Source of the DNA: Pseudomonadota bacterium
GTDB taxonomy: Bacteria; Pseudomonadota; Alphaproteobacteria; Rhizobiales; Xanthobacteraceae
DNA: 6,606 nt
NCBI GenBank assembly: GCA_023392205.1
Contig: JAEVZN010000021.1
Span: forward strand, 1-6,606
Reading direction: 5' to 3'
A model generated the notes under the pieces. It saw only the letters and a program-made list of their open reading frames with translations. It was not told the origin of the DNA and searched no databases. The position numbers and the translations under genes were made by a program. Positions 1 to 6,606 of the stretch are shown piece by piece. The first letter of the stretch is position 1. Every line of letters starts with the position of its first letter.

Positions 1-38
1 ACCCTTTGAACCTGATCCGGGTCATGCCGGCGAAGGGA
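1..38 (+). promoter_or_regulatory. TPP riboswitch (THI box), 3' part only
   Basis: This is the 3' arm of a thiamine pyrophosphate riboswitch, cut by the window edge. The outer stem pairs CCCTT (2-6) with AAGGG (33-37). The conserved internal-loop bases TGAACCTGAT lie at 7-16. The inner hairpin CCGG (17-20)/CCGG (27-30) encloses the loop GTCATG, and CGAAGGGA follows. This matches the pyrophosphate-binding half of the THI element, whose consensus is close to CTGAT-CTGG-GTAATA-CCAG-CGAAGGGA. The pyrimidine-sensing half with its CTGAGA motif should lie just upstream and is not visible. The element precedes a two-gene unit ending in thiC, the classic target of TPP repression. Because the first start codon is only 10 bases away, control of translation initiation is likely (inference). 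Confidence 0.93.
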
Positions 39-47
39 CAGGACACC

Positions 48-2413
<2,366 letters not shown>

Positions 2414-2452
2414 TATCTTCACGCCCCTGTGAGAGCGAGGGCGCCAAAAGTC

Positions 2453-2494
2453 AAAAGGCGGGTGATGCTTCGGCGTTGCCCGCCTTTTCTTTCT
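2453..2494 (+). terminator. Rho-independent terminator after thiC, 16-bp stem with TTCG loop
   Basis: The left arm AAAAGGCGGGTGATGC (2453-2468) and the right arm GCGTTGCCCGCCTTTT (2473-2488) pair over all 16 positions, with G-T wobbles allowed in the inner part. They enclose the very stable tetraloop TTCG (2469-2472). The right arm ends in TTTT and runs into CTTTCT, giving the pyrimidine-rich tail of an intrinsic terminator. It sits 39 bp after the thiC stop codon and separates the thiamine operon from the next gene. Because the stem begins with AAAA it could also act on the opposite strand, but no minus-strand gene reads toward it here. Confidence 0.93.
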
Positions 2495-2543
2495 CCACGC
2501 GGAGCTTTAGGCTAACGCGGTCCGCACCCCTACGGAGGACACC

Positions 2544-2840
2544 ATGACCGCCTTCAATGCAGTGCGCTTCAAAGTGAAGGCAGGACGCGAGCAGGCATTC
2601 CTCGATGCTCACGCAAACATCCATAACGAGTGGCCGGGATTGCGCCACGTCAACATCATCGAGACCAGCGACCGCGGCTACTGCATCATCGCCGAATGGA
2701 CGGACATGGACGCGCTCGCCGCGGCGCGGCCCCACATGATCAAGACGCTCAATTCATTTCGCGACACGCTGGAAGATCTCGGTGGCGGGCTTGGCGTCAC
2801 CGATCCGGTGGCCGGACCGGTTGTGCTGACGCTAAAATAG
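2544..2840 (+). CDS. Small Dabb/ABM-like (dimeric alpha+beta barrel) protein
   Basis: This is a 98-aa soluble protein. It opens with a beta strand (AFNAVRFKVKAGRE, about 3-16) followed by a helix (QAFLDAHANIHNEWPGL, about 17-33), then strands around RHVNIIETSDRGYCIIAEW (34-52) and a second long helix around MDALAAARPHMIKTLNSFRDTL (about 55-76). The pattern, including the 'V..KV..G.E..F...H' opening and the 'Y....EW' centre, fits the antibiotic-biosynthesis-monooxygenase/Dabb superfamily of small dimeric ferredoxin-like proteins. That fold serves quinol monooxygenases, haem-degrading enzymes and stress proteins, so the substrate cannot be read from sequence. The start is firm: GGAGG at 2534-2538 is followed five bases later by ATG. 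It lies after the thiC terminator and 89 bp before tspO, in the same direction. A non-enzymatic role is possible. Confidence 0.8.
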   Translation: MTAFNAVRFKVKAGREQAFLDAHANIHNEWPGLRHVNIIETSDRGYCIIAEWTDMDALAAARPHMIKTLNSFRDTLEDLGGGLGVTDPVAGPVVLTLK

Positions 2841-2855
2841 GATTCGTCAGCCGGA

Positions 2856-2875
2856 CACCGCATATTACTGCGGTG
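2856..2875 (+). repeat. Short inverted repeat (hairpin) between the ABM-like gene and tspO
   Basis: CACCGCA (2856-2862) and TGCGGTG (2869-2875) form a perfect 7-bp stem around the six-base loop TATTAC. It lies 15 bp after the upstream stop codon. No T-run follows, so it is not a convincing intrinsic terminator. It may be an operator, an mRNA-stability hairpin or chance. Confidence 0.35.
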
Positions 2876-2929
2876 AAGCGGCCATCGATGCGCTATAGAC
2901 GCTCAAGCCGACTATGCCTTTGGAGCCTC

Positions 2930-3373
2930 ATGCGTCGCCTGCTGATCCATACCGTCTTTATTGTTGGAGTTGTTGCCATCGGCATGGCTATCGGCGCTGT
3001 GACGCGACCCGGTGCATGGTACGCAGAACTCACCAAGCCGCCCTTCAGCCCGCCGAACTGGCTGTTCGGTCCGGTCTGGGTGATGCTCTATGTCATGATC
3101 GGCATGGCCGGTGCGCGGACCTTCGAGCGGGGCGGCGGCATGCGGCTGTGGCTCACGCAGATGGCGCTGAACTTCGCATGGTCGCCGGTCTTTTTCGGAC
3201 TGCAGCGGCCGGCTCTGGCGCTGGCAATCGTTCTTGCGATGCTTGCAACCATCATCGCCTTCATCGCATCGCGCTGGAATGCCGACCGCATCTCCGCGCT
3301 GCTGTTCATCCCCTATGCGGCCTGGGTCGCTTTCGCATCGCTCCTGAACGCATCGATCGTCGCGCTGAATTAG
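2930..3373 (+). CDS. tspO: TspO/MBR family membrane protein (tryptophan-rich sensory protein)
   Basis: TspO is a five-helix membrane protein that binds tetrapyrroles, cholesterol and similar ligands; in Rhodobacter it tunes photosynthesis-gene expression in response to oxygen. The protein has 147 residues, within the usual 150-160 range. Helices lie near 5-24, 44-62, 72-91, 94-113 and 119-140. Family signatures are the stretch 27-50 containing WY..L.KPPFSPPNW.FGPVW, then LY...G.A (53-60), NFAWSPVFF (81-89) and PYAAWVAFASLLN (128-140). The ATG at 2930 is preferred because it begins directly with the first helix and has GGAG at 2922-2925. An in-frame ATG at 2888 would add 14 mostly basic, non-family residues. 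It may share a transcript with the ABM-like gene 89 bp upstream. No photosynthesis genes are in view, so its physiological role here is open. Confidence 0.94.
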   Translation: MRRLLIHTVFIVGVVAIGMAIGAVTRPGAWYAELTKPPFSPPNWLFGPVWVMLYVMIGMAGARTFERGGGMRLWLTQMALNFAWSPVFFGLQRPALALAIVLAMLATIIAFIASRWNADRISALLFIPYAAWVAFASLLNASIVALN

Positions 3374-3382
3374 ATTGCCTGC

Positions 3383-3456
3383 CCCGCAATGACACAAGGT
3401 TCGCATCTGTTCGTGGAGAACGAATCGGGGCTGCGATTCGGCGCCCGGAATGACGG
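3383..3456 (+). repeat. Dispersed palindromic intergenic repeat, copy 1
   Basis: The segment 3383-3439 aligns without gaps to 4285-4341, with about 49 of 57 positions identical; most differences are transitions. The shared core GGAGAACGAATCGGG is at 3415-3429. Self-complementary arms are GTTC/GAAC around the loop GTGGA and CGCA/TGCG further out, weaker than in copy 2. The tail GCGCCCGGAATGACGG (3441-3456) has no clear counterpart in copy 2. It resembles another intergenic repeat element I recall from Bradyrhizobium-type genomes, so this copy may be a mosaic. It begins nine bases after the tspO stop. The rest of the gene-free stretch 3374-3615 shows no other convincing signal. Confidence 0.75.
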
Positions 3457-3615
3457 ACCGAGCGCAACGGGAAAGCATGGCATCACGCGTTCAGATGCCG
3501 CGTTTGAAGTCGTATGGTTAACGAAACGTGACCTTCCTTTTGAGCAATTCGATTTCGGCCCGGTGCCGTGGCGCGCTATGAATTGCTGATTATCGCCCCA
3601 TCGCCGCAGGCCTCA

Positions 3616-4272
3616 ATGACCCAATCACCCGAATACATCCGCTGGGAAGCCCGCTTCGCCAAGCTGGAGTATGAATTCGGCAAGGCGCCGAACGAATTCC
3701 TCGTGCGCTGCAAGCCGTTCCTGCCGAAATCCGGTACGGCGCTGGCCGTCGCCGATGGCGAGGGGCGCAACGGCGTCTGGCTCGCCGAACAGGGACTCGA
3801 CGTGACCTCGGTCGACTTCTCCCCCGCCGCGCAGAAGAAAGCCGCAGCGCTCGCCGCCGAACGCGGCGTATCGCTCACACTGATCGAGGGCGATGCGCAT
3901 GTCTGGGCGTAACCGGAAGCTGCCTTCGATGTCGTGGCGGAGATTTTCACGCAATTCTCGACACCGGACGAGCGCCCGCGCAAATGGGCCGGCATGCGCC
4001 GCGCGCTGAAATCCGGCGGCCTGCTCATCGTGCAGGGCTATACGCCCAAGCAACTCGAATATGGCACCGGCGGGCCGAAGCAGATCGAACATCTCTATAC
4101 GCGCGAGATGCTGCTGCAGGAATTCGGCGATTTCGACGACGTCGTGATCGTGGAGGAAGAGCGCGAATTGCAGGAAGGCACAGGCCATGCCGGACTGTCA
4201 GCCATCATCGGACTTCCAAGCCCTGACCGTTCGAGCGCTTTCTACAGAAGCTATGCGGACAACATGACATAA
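3616..4272 (+). pseudogene. Class I SAM-dependent methyltransferase, interrupted by an in-frame stop
   Basis: Reading one frame from ATG 3616 gives a class I methyltransferase of about 200 residues, broken by a single TAA at 3910-3912 (codon 99). The N-terminal half holds the SAM-binding loop ALAVADGEGRNGVWLAEQG (42-60) and the acidic residue of strand 2 (SVDFS, D67). After the TAA the same frame resumes with PEAAFDVV, F.QF..P..R, RRALKSGGLLIVQGYTPKQL, then YGTGGP, the LYT..ML helix and EGTGHAG, all typical of one family, so the two halves were one gene. Near the 3' end the frame runs into an atypical tail (PSPDRSSAFYRSYADNMT). Shifting by one base at about 4210 would instead end the protein TSKP-stop at 4226, closer to what I recall of family C-termini, so a second lesion is likely. 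The N-terminal piece alone lacks half the Rossmann fold. Restart at GTG 3934 has no clear ribosome site. The ATG at 3616 is preceded by GCAGG; an ATG at 3568 adds 16 non-family residues. The specific substrate is unknown. Confidence 0.85.
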
Positions 4273-4284
4273 CCGGCCATTCGT

Positions 4285-4341
4285 CCCGCGATGATACAAG
4301 GTTCGCATTCGTTCGCGGAGAACGAATCGGGATTGCGAATC
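4285..4341 (+). repeat. Dispersed palindromic intergenic repeat, copy 2
   Basis: This is the second copy of the element at 3383, in the same orientation, starting 12 bases after the end of the methyltransferase frame. It folds well: ATTCGTTC (4307-4314) pairs perfectly with GAACGAAT (4320-4327) around the loop GCGGA. The outer arms TTCGC (4302-4306) and GCGAA (4335-4339) extend the stem past a seven-base bulge (4328-4334). The sequence ATACAAGGTTCGCA on its left side is shared almost exactly with copy 1. There is no T-run, so it looks more like a REP-type palindrome than an intrinsic terminator. Confidence 0.78.
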
Positions 4342-4366
4342 CGGACGCTGCGCAAGTCTGAAGAGA

Positions 4367-4391
4367 GTGTTACGGAAGGTCGTCGTAACAC
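4367..4391. promoter_or_regulatory. Inverted repeat upstream of the serine hydrolase gene (possible operator)
   Basis: GTGTTACG (4367-4374) and CGTAACAC (4384-4391) are perfect inverted 8-bp arms separated by nine bases. The element ends 45 bp before the ATG of the serine hydrolase gene, where a regulator would bind near a promoter. The arms and spacing fit a dimeric repressor site (TetR or GntR-like geometry), but no regulator gene is in the window and I see no confident -35/-10 pair. A transcript hairpin is the alternative. Confidence 0.45.
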
Positions 4392-4436
4392 GATCGATGA
4401 ATACTAAATCGGTCTTTCTGAAACGGGAGCCTGTCC

Positions 4437-5642
4437 ATGCCCGGCCGCATTTTCTTCTTCCTTTTCGCGCTGGCTGTCTGTGCTTTTGCCGCCGTGCCAT
4501 CCGCAACGCATATCAGGGCACAATCCGCCACCTCGCAATCGCTCGATGCCATGCTCGAACCCATCCGCAGCGGCGCCGGGTTGCCGGCTCTGGCGGCGGC
4601 AGTTGCAAAAGATGGTGTCATAGTCTCTGCGGGCGCGGTCGGAACGCGCGTGCATGGGCGCGATATTCCGGTCGCCCTAGACGACCGCTTTCACATCGGG
4701 TCGGACACGAAGGCGATGACCGCGACACTCGCAGGCATGCTTGTCGACGAAGGCAAGCTGCGTTTCGATTCCACCATCGGCGAGGTGCTGGGCAAGGCAC
4801 TCCCAGATCTGGATGCCGGTTTCGCTGCGATCACGCTCGAACAATTGCTGTCGCATACCAGCGGCATTCCAAGCGACAACAAGGAGATCGTCGATCTCTA
4901 TCTCAGCCCCGACGCATATGATTACGACCTGCCGGCCTACCGGCTGCGCATGCTCGGCATCTACGGCAAGACCGCGTCGGTGCCGAAGGACCGCGCCTTC
5001 CGCTATTCCAATCTTGGTTATATCGCCGCGGGCGCGATGATCGAAACGGCGGCGGGCGAGCCGTGGGAACAACTGATTATCCGCCGCATCTTCACGCCGC
5101 TGGGCCTCACGACCGCAGGCCTCGGACCGCAGGCGACGCGCGGAAAGATTGATGCTCCGGTCGGGCATGTTGTCGACGACAAAGGCAACATCACGCCGCA
5201 TTTCTGGGGGCCGGGCGCGGATGTGCCGGCTGCGATGGGACCTGCCGGCGTCGCACATCTGTCGATCCGCGATTTCGCACGCTGGGGCGCCTGGAATGCC
5301 GCAGAAGGGGCACGCCCGCCGGCGCTGGTGAAGCCCGAAACGGTCAGGCGCCTGCACCGCGAGCATGTGACAATGCAGATCGCCGATCCGAAGCCCGGCA
5401 CACCCAAAAGCGGCGCCTATGCGCTGGGCTGGGGCATTGTCACATTCCCCTGGAGCGACGGCCCGGTACTCACCCATAACGGGTCGAATTCGATGAATCT
5501 CGCGACCATCCTTGTGGATACCCGCAACGATCTCGCAATTGTCGTCACCACAAATTTTCCCGGCGACAAGGCCGACAGCGCATTGATGCAAGCGGTGCAG
5601 GCGCTGTACACGCAGTTCGGCCCGAAGCGCTCCAAACCGTGA
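4437..5642 (+). CDS. Exported serine hydrolase of the beta-lactamase/class C PBP family
   Basis: This 401-aa protein has an N-terminal Sec signal: a hydrophobic core at about 5-20 (FFFLFALAVCAFAAV) with plausible cleavage after AFA (A18) or IRA (A28). The LAVC stretch lacks G/A/S before the cysteine, so it is probably not a lipoprotein. The acyl-enzyme motifs are all present: SDTK (nucleophile S89, general base K92), YSN (Y190, N192) and HNG (H347-G349) in place of the KTG of true beta-lactamases. LLSHTSGIP (137-145), LGYIAAGAMIE (193-203) and FTPLGLTTAG (219-228) are further family landmarks. It acts in the periplasm or envelope as an esterase, D-amino-acid peptidase or related hydrolase; HxG-type members usually are not resistance enzymes. 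The start has GGGAG at 4425-4429. It is preceded by a possible operator and followed after 75 bp by a cvpA-like gene. The substrate is unknown. Confidence 0.93.
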   Translation: MPGRIFFFLFALAVCAFAAVPSATHIRAQSATSQSLDAMLEPIRSGAGLPALAAAVAKDGVIVSAGAVGTRVHGRDIPVALDDRFHIGSDTKAMTATLAGMLVDEGKLRFDSTIGEVLGKALPDLDAGFAAITLEQLLSHTSGIPSDNKEIVDLYLSPDAYDYDLPAYRLRMLGIYGKTASVPKDRAFRYSNLGYIAAGAMIETAAGEPWEQLIIRRIFTPLGLTTAGLGPQATRGKIDAPVGHVVDDKGNITPHFWGPGADVPAAMGPAGVAHLSIRDFARWGAWNAAEGARPPALVKPETVRRLHREHVTMQIADPKPGTPKSGAYALGWGIVTFPWSDGPVLTHNGSNSMNLATILVDTRNDLAIVVTTNFPGDKADSALMQAVQALYTQFGPKRSKP

Positions 5643-5717
5643 CACCTCCCGGCATGAGGCCAGCAGGCGAGACAGATTGCAGCGAATCGCGGCCATCTCC
5701 GGCAAGAAGACGTCTGC

Positions 5718-6233
5718 ATGAACGCTTTTGACGCCATCGTTGTCGGGCTGACGCTGCTTGCCGCCATCATGGGATACCGGGCTGGTCTGTTGCGCAGCCT
5801 CGCGACCATTTTCGGCTACGTGATCGCGGCGCCGCTCGCGGTCGCCGCCGCTCCGGCAGTCGCGGGGATGCTTCCCGCACGCTTCAGCGCCATGGGCGGG
5901 GAATTCGGACTGATCTTCTTTGCGGTTTTCCTGGTGCTCGGTATTGCGCTCGGCGCCATGCTGCGCGCAAGCATTGCAGCCGTTGCAGGCGACAATGTCA
6001 GCCTCCCCGACCGCGCAAGCGGCGCCGTGCTTGGCGCGGTACGTATTCTGCTGGTTGCGGTTCTGATGGTGCTGATATTCGAGCGCATCATCCCGCCCAG
6101 CAGGATGCCGCCCTGGCTGTCGGAATCGACCTTGCGCCCGCACCTCGCAAACGCCGCGGAAATGGGTGTGCGGTCGCTGCCGCCCGATGTGACGGCGTAT
6201 ATTGATCATATCAAACGCGAGCGTGGCTTGTAG
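5718..6233 (+). CDS. CvpA family membrane protein
   Basis: This 171-aa protein begins NAFDAIVVGLTLLAAIMGYRAG, the usual CvpA opening of a first helix followed by a G-(Y/F)-R-x-G turn (residues 19-23). Membrane segments lie near 4-20, 27-49, 61-83 and 102-122. The block LPDRASGAVLGAVR (96-109) matches the family's 'LDR..G...G..R' signature before the last helix. The soluble C-terminal tail (about 123-171) is amphipathic and ends in basic residues. CvpA proteins are inner-membrane proteins first known for colicin V production and linked to envelope homeostasis; their biochemical action is unknown. The classical cvpA lies beside purF or radA, which is not seen here, so this may be a paralogue. 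The ATG at 5718 has only a weak AAGAAG site (5705-5710), but the family N-terminus fits. The 75-bp upstream gap shows no clear promoter, so co-transcription with the serine hydrolase is possible. Confidence 0.86.
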   Translation: MNAFDAIVVGLTLLAAIMGYRAGLLRSLATIFGYVIAAPLAVAAAPAVAGMLPARFSAMGGEFGLIFFAVFLVLGIALGAMLRASIAAVAGDNVSLPDRASGAVLGAVRILLVAVLMVLIFERIIPPSRMPPWLSESTLRPHLANAAEMGVRSLPPDVTAYIDHIKRERGL

Positions 6234-6234
6234 A

Positions 6235-6275
6235 TCAGCTATAGCTGACCGGACGATCGAAGCCGTCAGGTCAGC
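6235..6275. terminator. Palindromes between convergent genes, possible bidirectional terminator
   Basis: TCAGCTATAGCTGA (6235-6248) is a perfect 14-bp palindrome starting two bases after the cvpA-like stop codon. GCTGACC (6244-6250) can also pair with GGTCAGC (6269-6275), giving an alternative 7-bp stem that overlaps the stop of the minus-strand gene. The site lies in the 32-bp gap where the two transcripts collide. There is no strong T-run on either side, so classical intrinsic termination is uncertain; the symmetrical element could equally be a protein-binding site. Confidence 0.35.
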
Positions 6276-6598
6276 CGCGTCCGCCGCTCAGGGTGAAAGT
6301 TCATCGCCGCCAGAATACCTATCACCACAAAGGCGGCCAGCGTGGCGCTCTGCGCGATCACAAAAGCAGGCTCCGCGCCGGTCGGCGCCAGCGGTTGCAG
6401 GAAGCTGACCTTCTGGAAGCTCTGCACGATCAGCACGAAGACGTTGAGATAAAGCCCGGTCAGCGCGGTCACGACATAGACCAGCCGCCAGCGTCCGGCC
6501 AGCCTGTAAACGTAGAGCGCGACCAGAGCCACGACGAGAATCAGCGAGGAGATCACCCCCACTACCAATGCCGGTGTGATGGTCGTCAACGGAAACAT
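6266..6598 (-). CDS. Conserved small three-helix membrane protein, function unknown
   Basis: This 110-aa hydrophobic protein is read from the minus strand and converges on the cvpA-like gene. Three membrane segments are visible near 9-31, 38-60 and 78-98, followed by a short basic tail (FHPERRTRLT). The central segment VFVLIVQSFQKV (53-64) and the loop LAPTGAEPAFVIAQ (70-83) look like a conserved signature of an unnamed family I recall from proteobacteria. No catalytic or metal-binding motif is apparent. The ATG at 6598 is only eight bases from the window edge. No ribosome site is visible in those bases and the frame stays open to the edge, so the true start could lie outside the window. I would not assign a function. 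Confidence 0.72.
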   Translation of the reverse strand: MFPLTTITPALVVGVISSLILVVALVALYVYRLAGRWRLVYVVTALTGLYLNVFVLIVQSFQKVSFLQPLAPTGAEPAFVIAQSATLAAFVVIGILAAMNFHPERRTRLT

Positions 6599-6606
6599 GA
6601 AGCCGG

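Noticed and set aside
6..47. Upstream in-frame ATG codons (6 and 24) for the first membrane protein
   Set aside because: They lie within the conserved TPP aptamer, and the ATG at 24 is in the inner hairpin loop. The ATG at 48 has the ribosome site.
2888..2929. Earlier ATG for TspO, adding 14 residues
   Set aside because: The extension is basic and unlike TspO N-termini. The ATG at 2930 starts directly at the first helix and has GGAG upstream.
2914..3453. 179-codon plus-strand open frame overlapping tspO
   Set aside because: It is read in a different frame across the conserved TspO motifs and ends inside the dispersed repeat, with no family features.
3389..3589. 66-codon open frame between tspO and the methyltransferase
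   Set aside because: It starts inside the dispersed repeat, has no ribosome site and shows no recognisable protein features.
3910..3912. Recoding of the TAA (selenocysteine, pyrrolysine or programmed read-through)
   Set aside because: TAA is not used for selenocysteine or pyrrolysine and is the least leaky stop. No recoding structure is evident, so mutation or sequencing error is simpler.
4447..4484. Possible lipoprotein signal in the serine hydrolase (LAVC)
   Set aside because: The residue before the cysteine is valine, where lipoboxes need Gly, Ala or Ser. A Sec cleavage site after A18 or A28 fits better.
4677..6209. 510-codon open frame on the minus strand spanning the serine hydrolase, the 75-bp gap and the cvpA-like gene
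   Set aside because: Its translation is rich in Arg, Ala, Gly and His with no recognisable motif. It lies antisense to two well-supported genes, and long antisense frames are common in GC-rich DNA.

Overview
The window is GC-rich, densely coded DNA, most likely from an alphaproteobacterium of the Hyphomicrobiales (Rhizobiales; Bradyrhizobium/Afipia/Pseudolabrys-like relatives). This rests on the character of the ThiC protein, the TPP-riboswitch-to-thiC arrangement, and a short palindromic intergenic repeat whose translated shadows I recall from that order. No tRNA, rRNA, CRISPR array, insertion sequence or phage gene is visible. The placement is inference, because no database search was possible.

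Region 1 (1-2488) is a thiamine operon. The window opens inside the 3' half of a TPP (THI-box) riboswitch. Ten bases later a small four-helix membrane protein of unknown function starts. It is followed 20 bp downstream by a full-length thiC (HMP-phosphate synthase, radical SAM, C-terminal CxxCxxxxC cluster motif). The unit closes with an unusually clean terminator: a continuous 16-bp stem capped by a TTCG loop. No other thiamine gene follows, so the riboswitch appears to control the membrane protein and ThiC together.

Region 2 (2489-3373) has two small plus-strand genes: a 98-aa protein resembling the dimeric ferredoxin-like Dabb/ABM superfamily, and a TspO/MBR-type membrane protein.

Region 3 (3374-4436) holds two copies of a dispersed palindromic repeat of about 57 bp. 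Each copy begins about 10 bp after a gene end, and together they flank a class I SAM-dependent methyltransferase gene. That gene is interrupted by one in-frame TAA and probably carries a second, frameshifting lesion near its 3' end. An 8-bp-arm inverted repeat lies just upstream of the next gene.

Region 4 (4437-6606) encodes an exported serine hydrolase of the beta-lactamase/class C PBP family with all three active-site motifs, a CvpA-family membrane protein, and a convergent small three-helix membrane protein on the minus strand. A 14-bp perfect palindrome lies between the last two.

Most of the window is ordinary chromosomal housekeeping or accessory content. The points most worth following up are the unknown membrane protein under TPP control, the broken methyltransferase, and the repeat pair around it.
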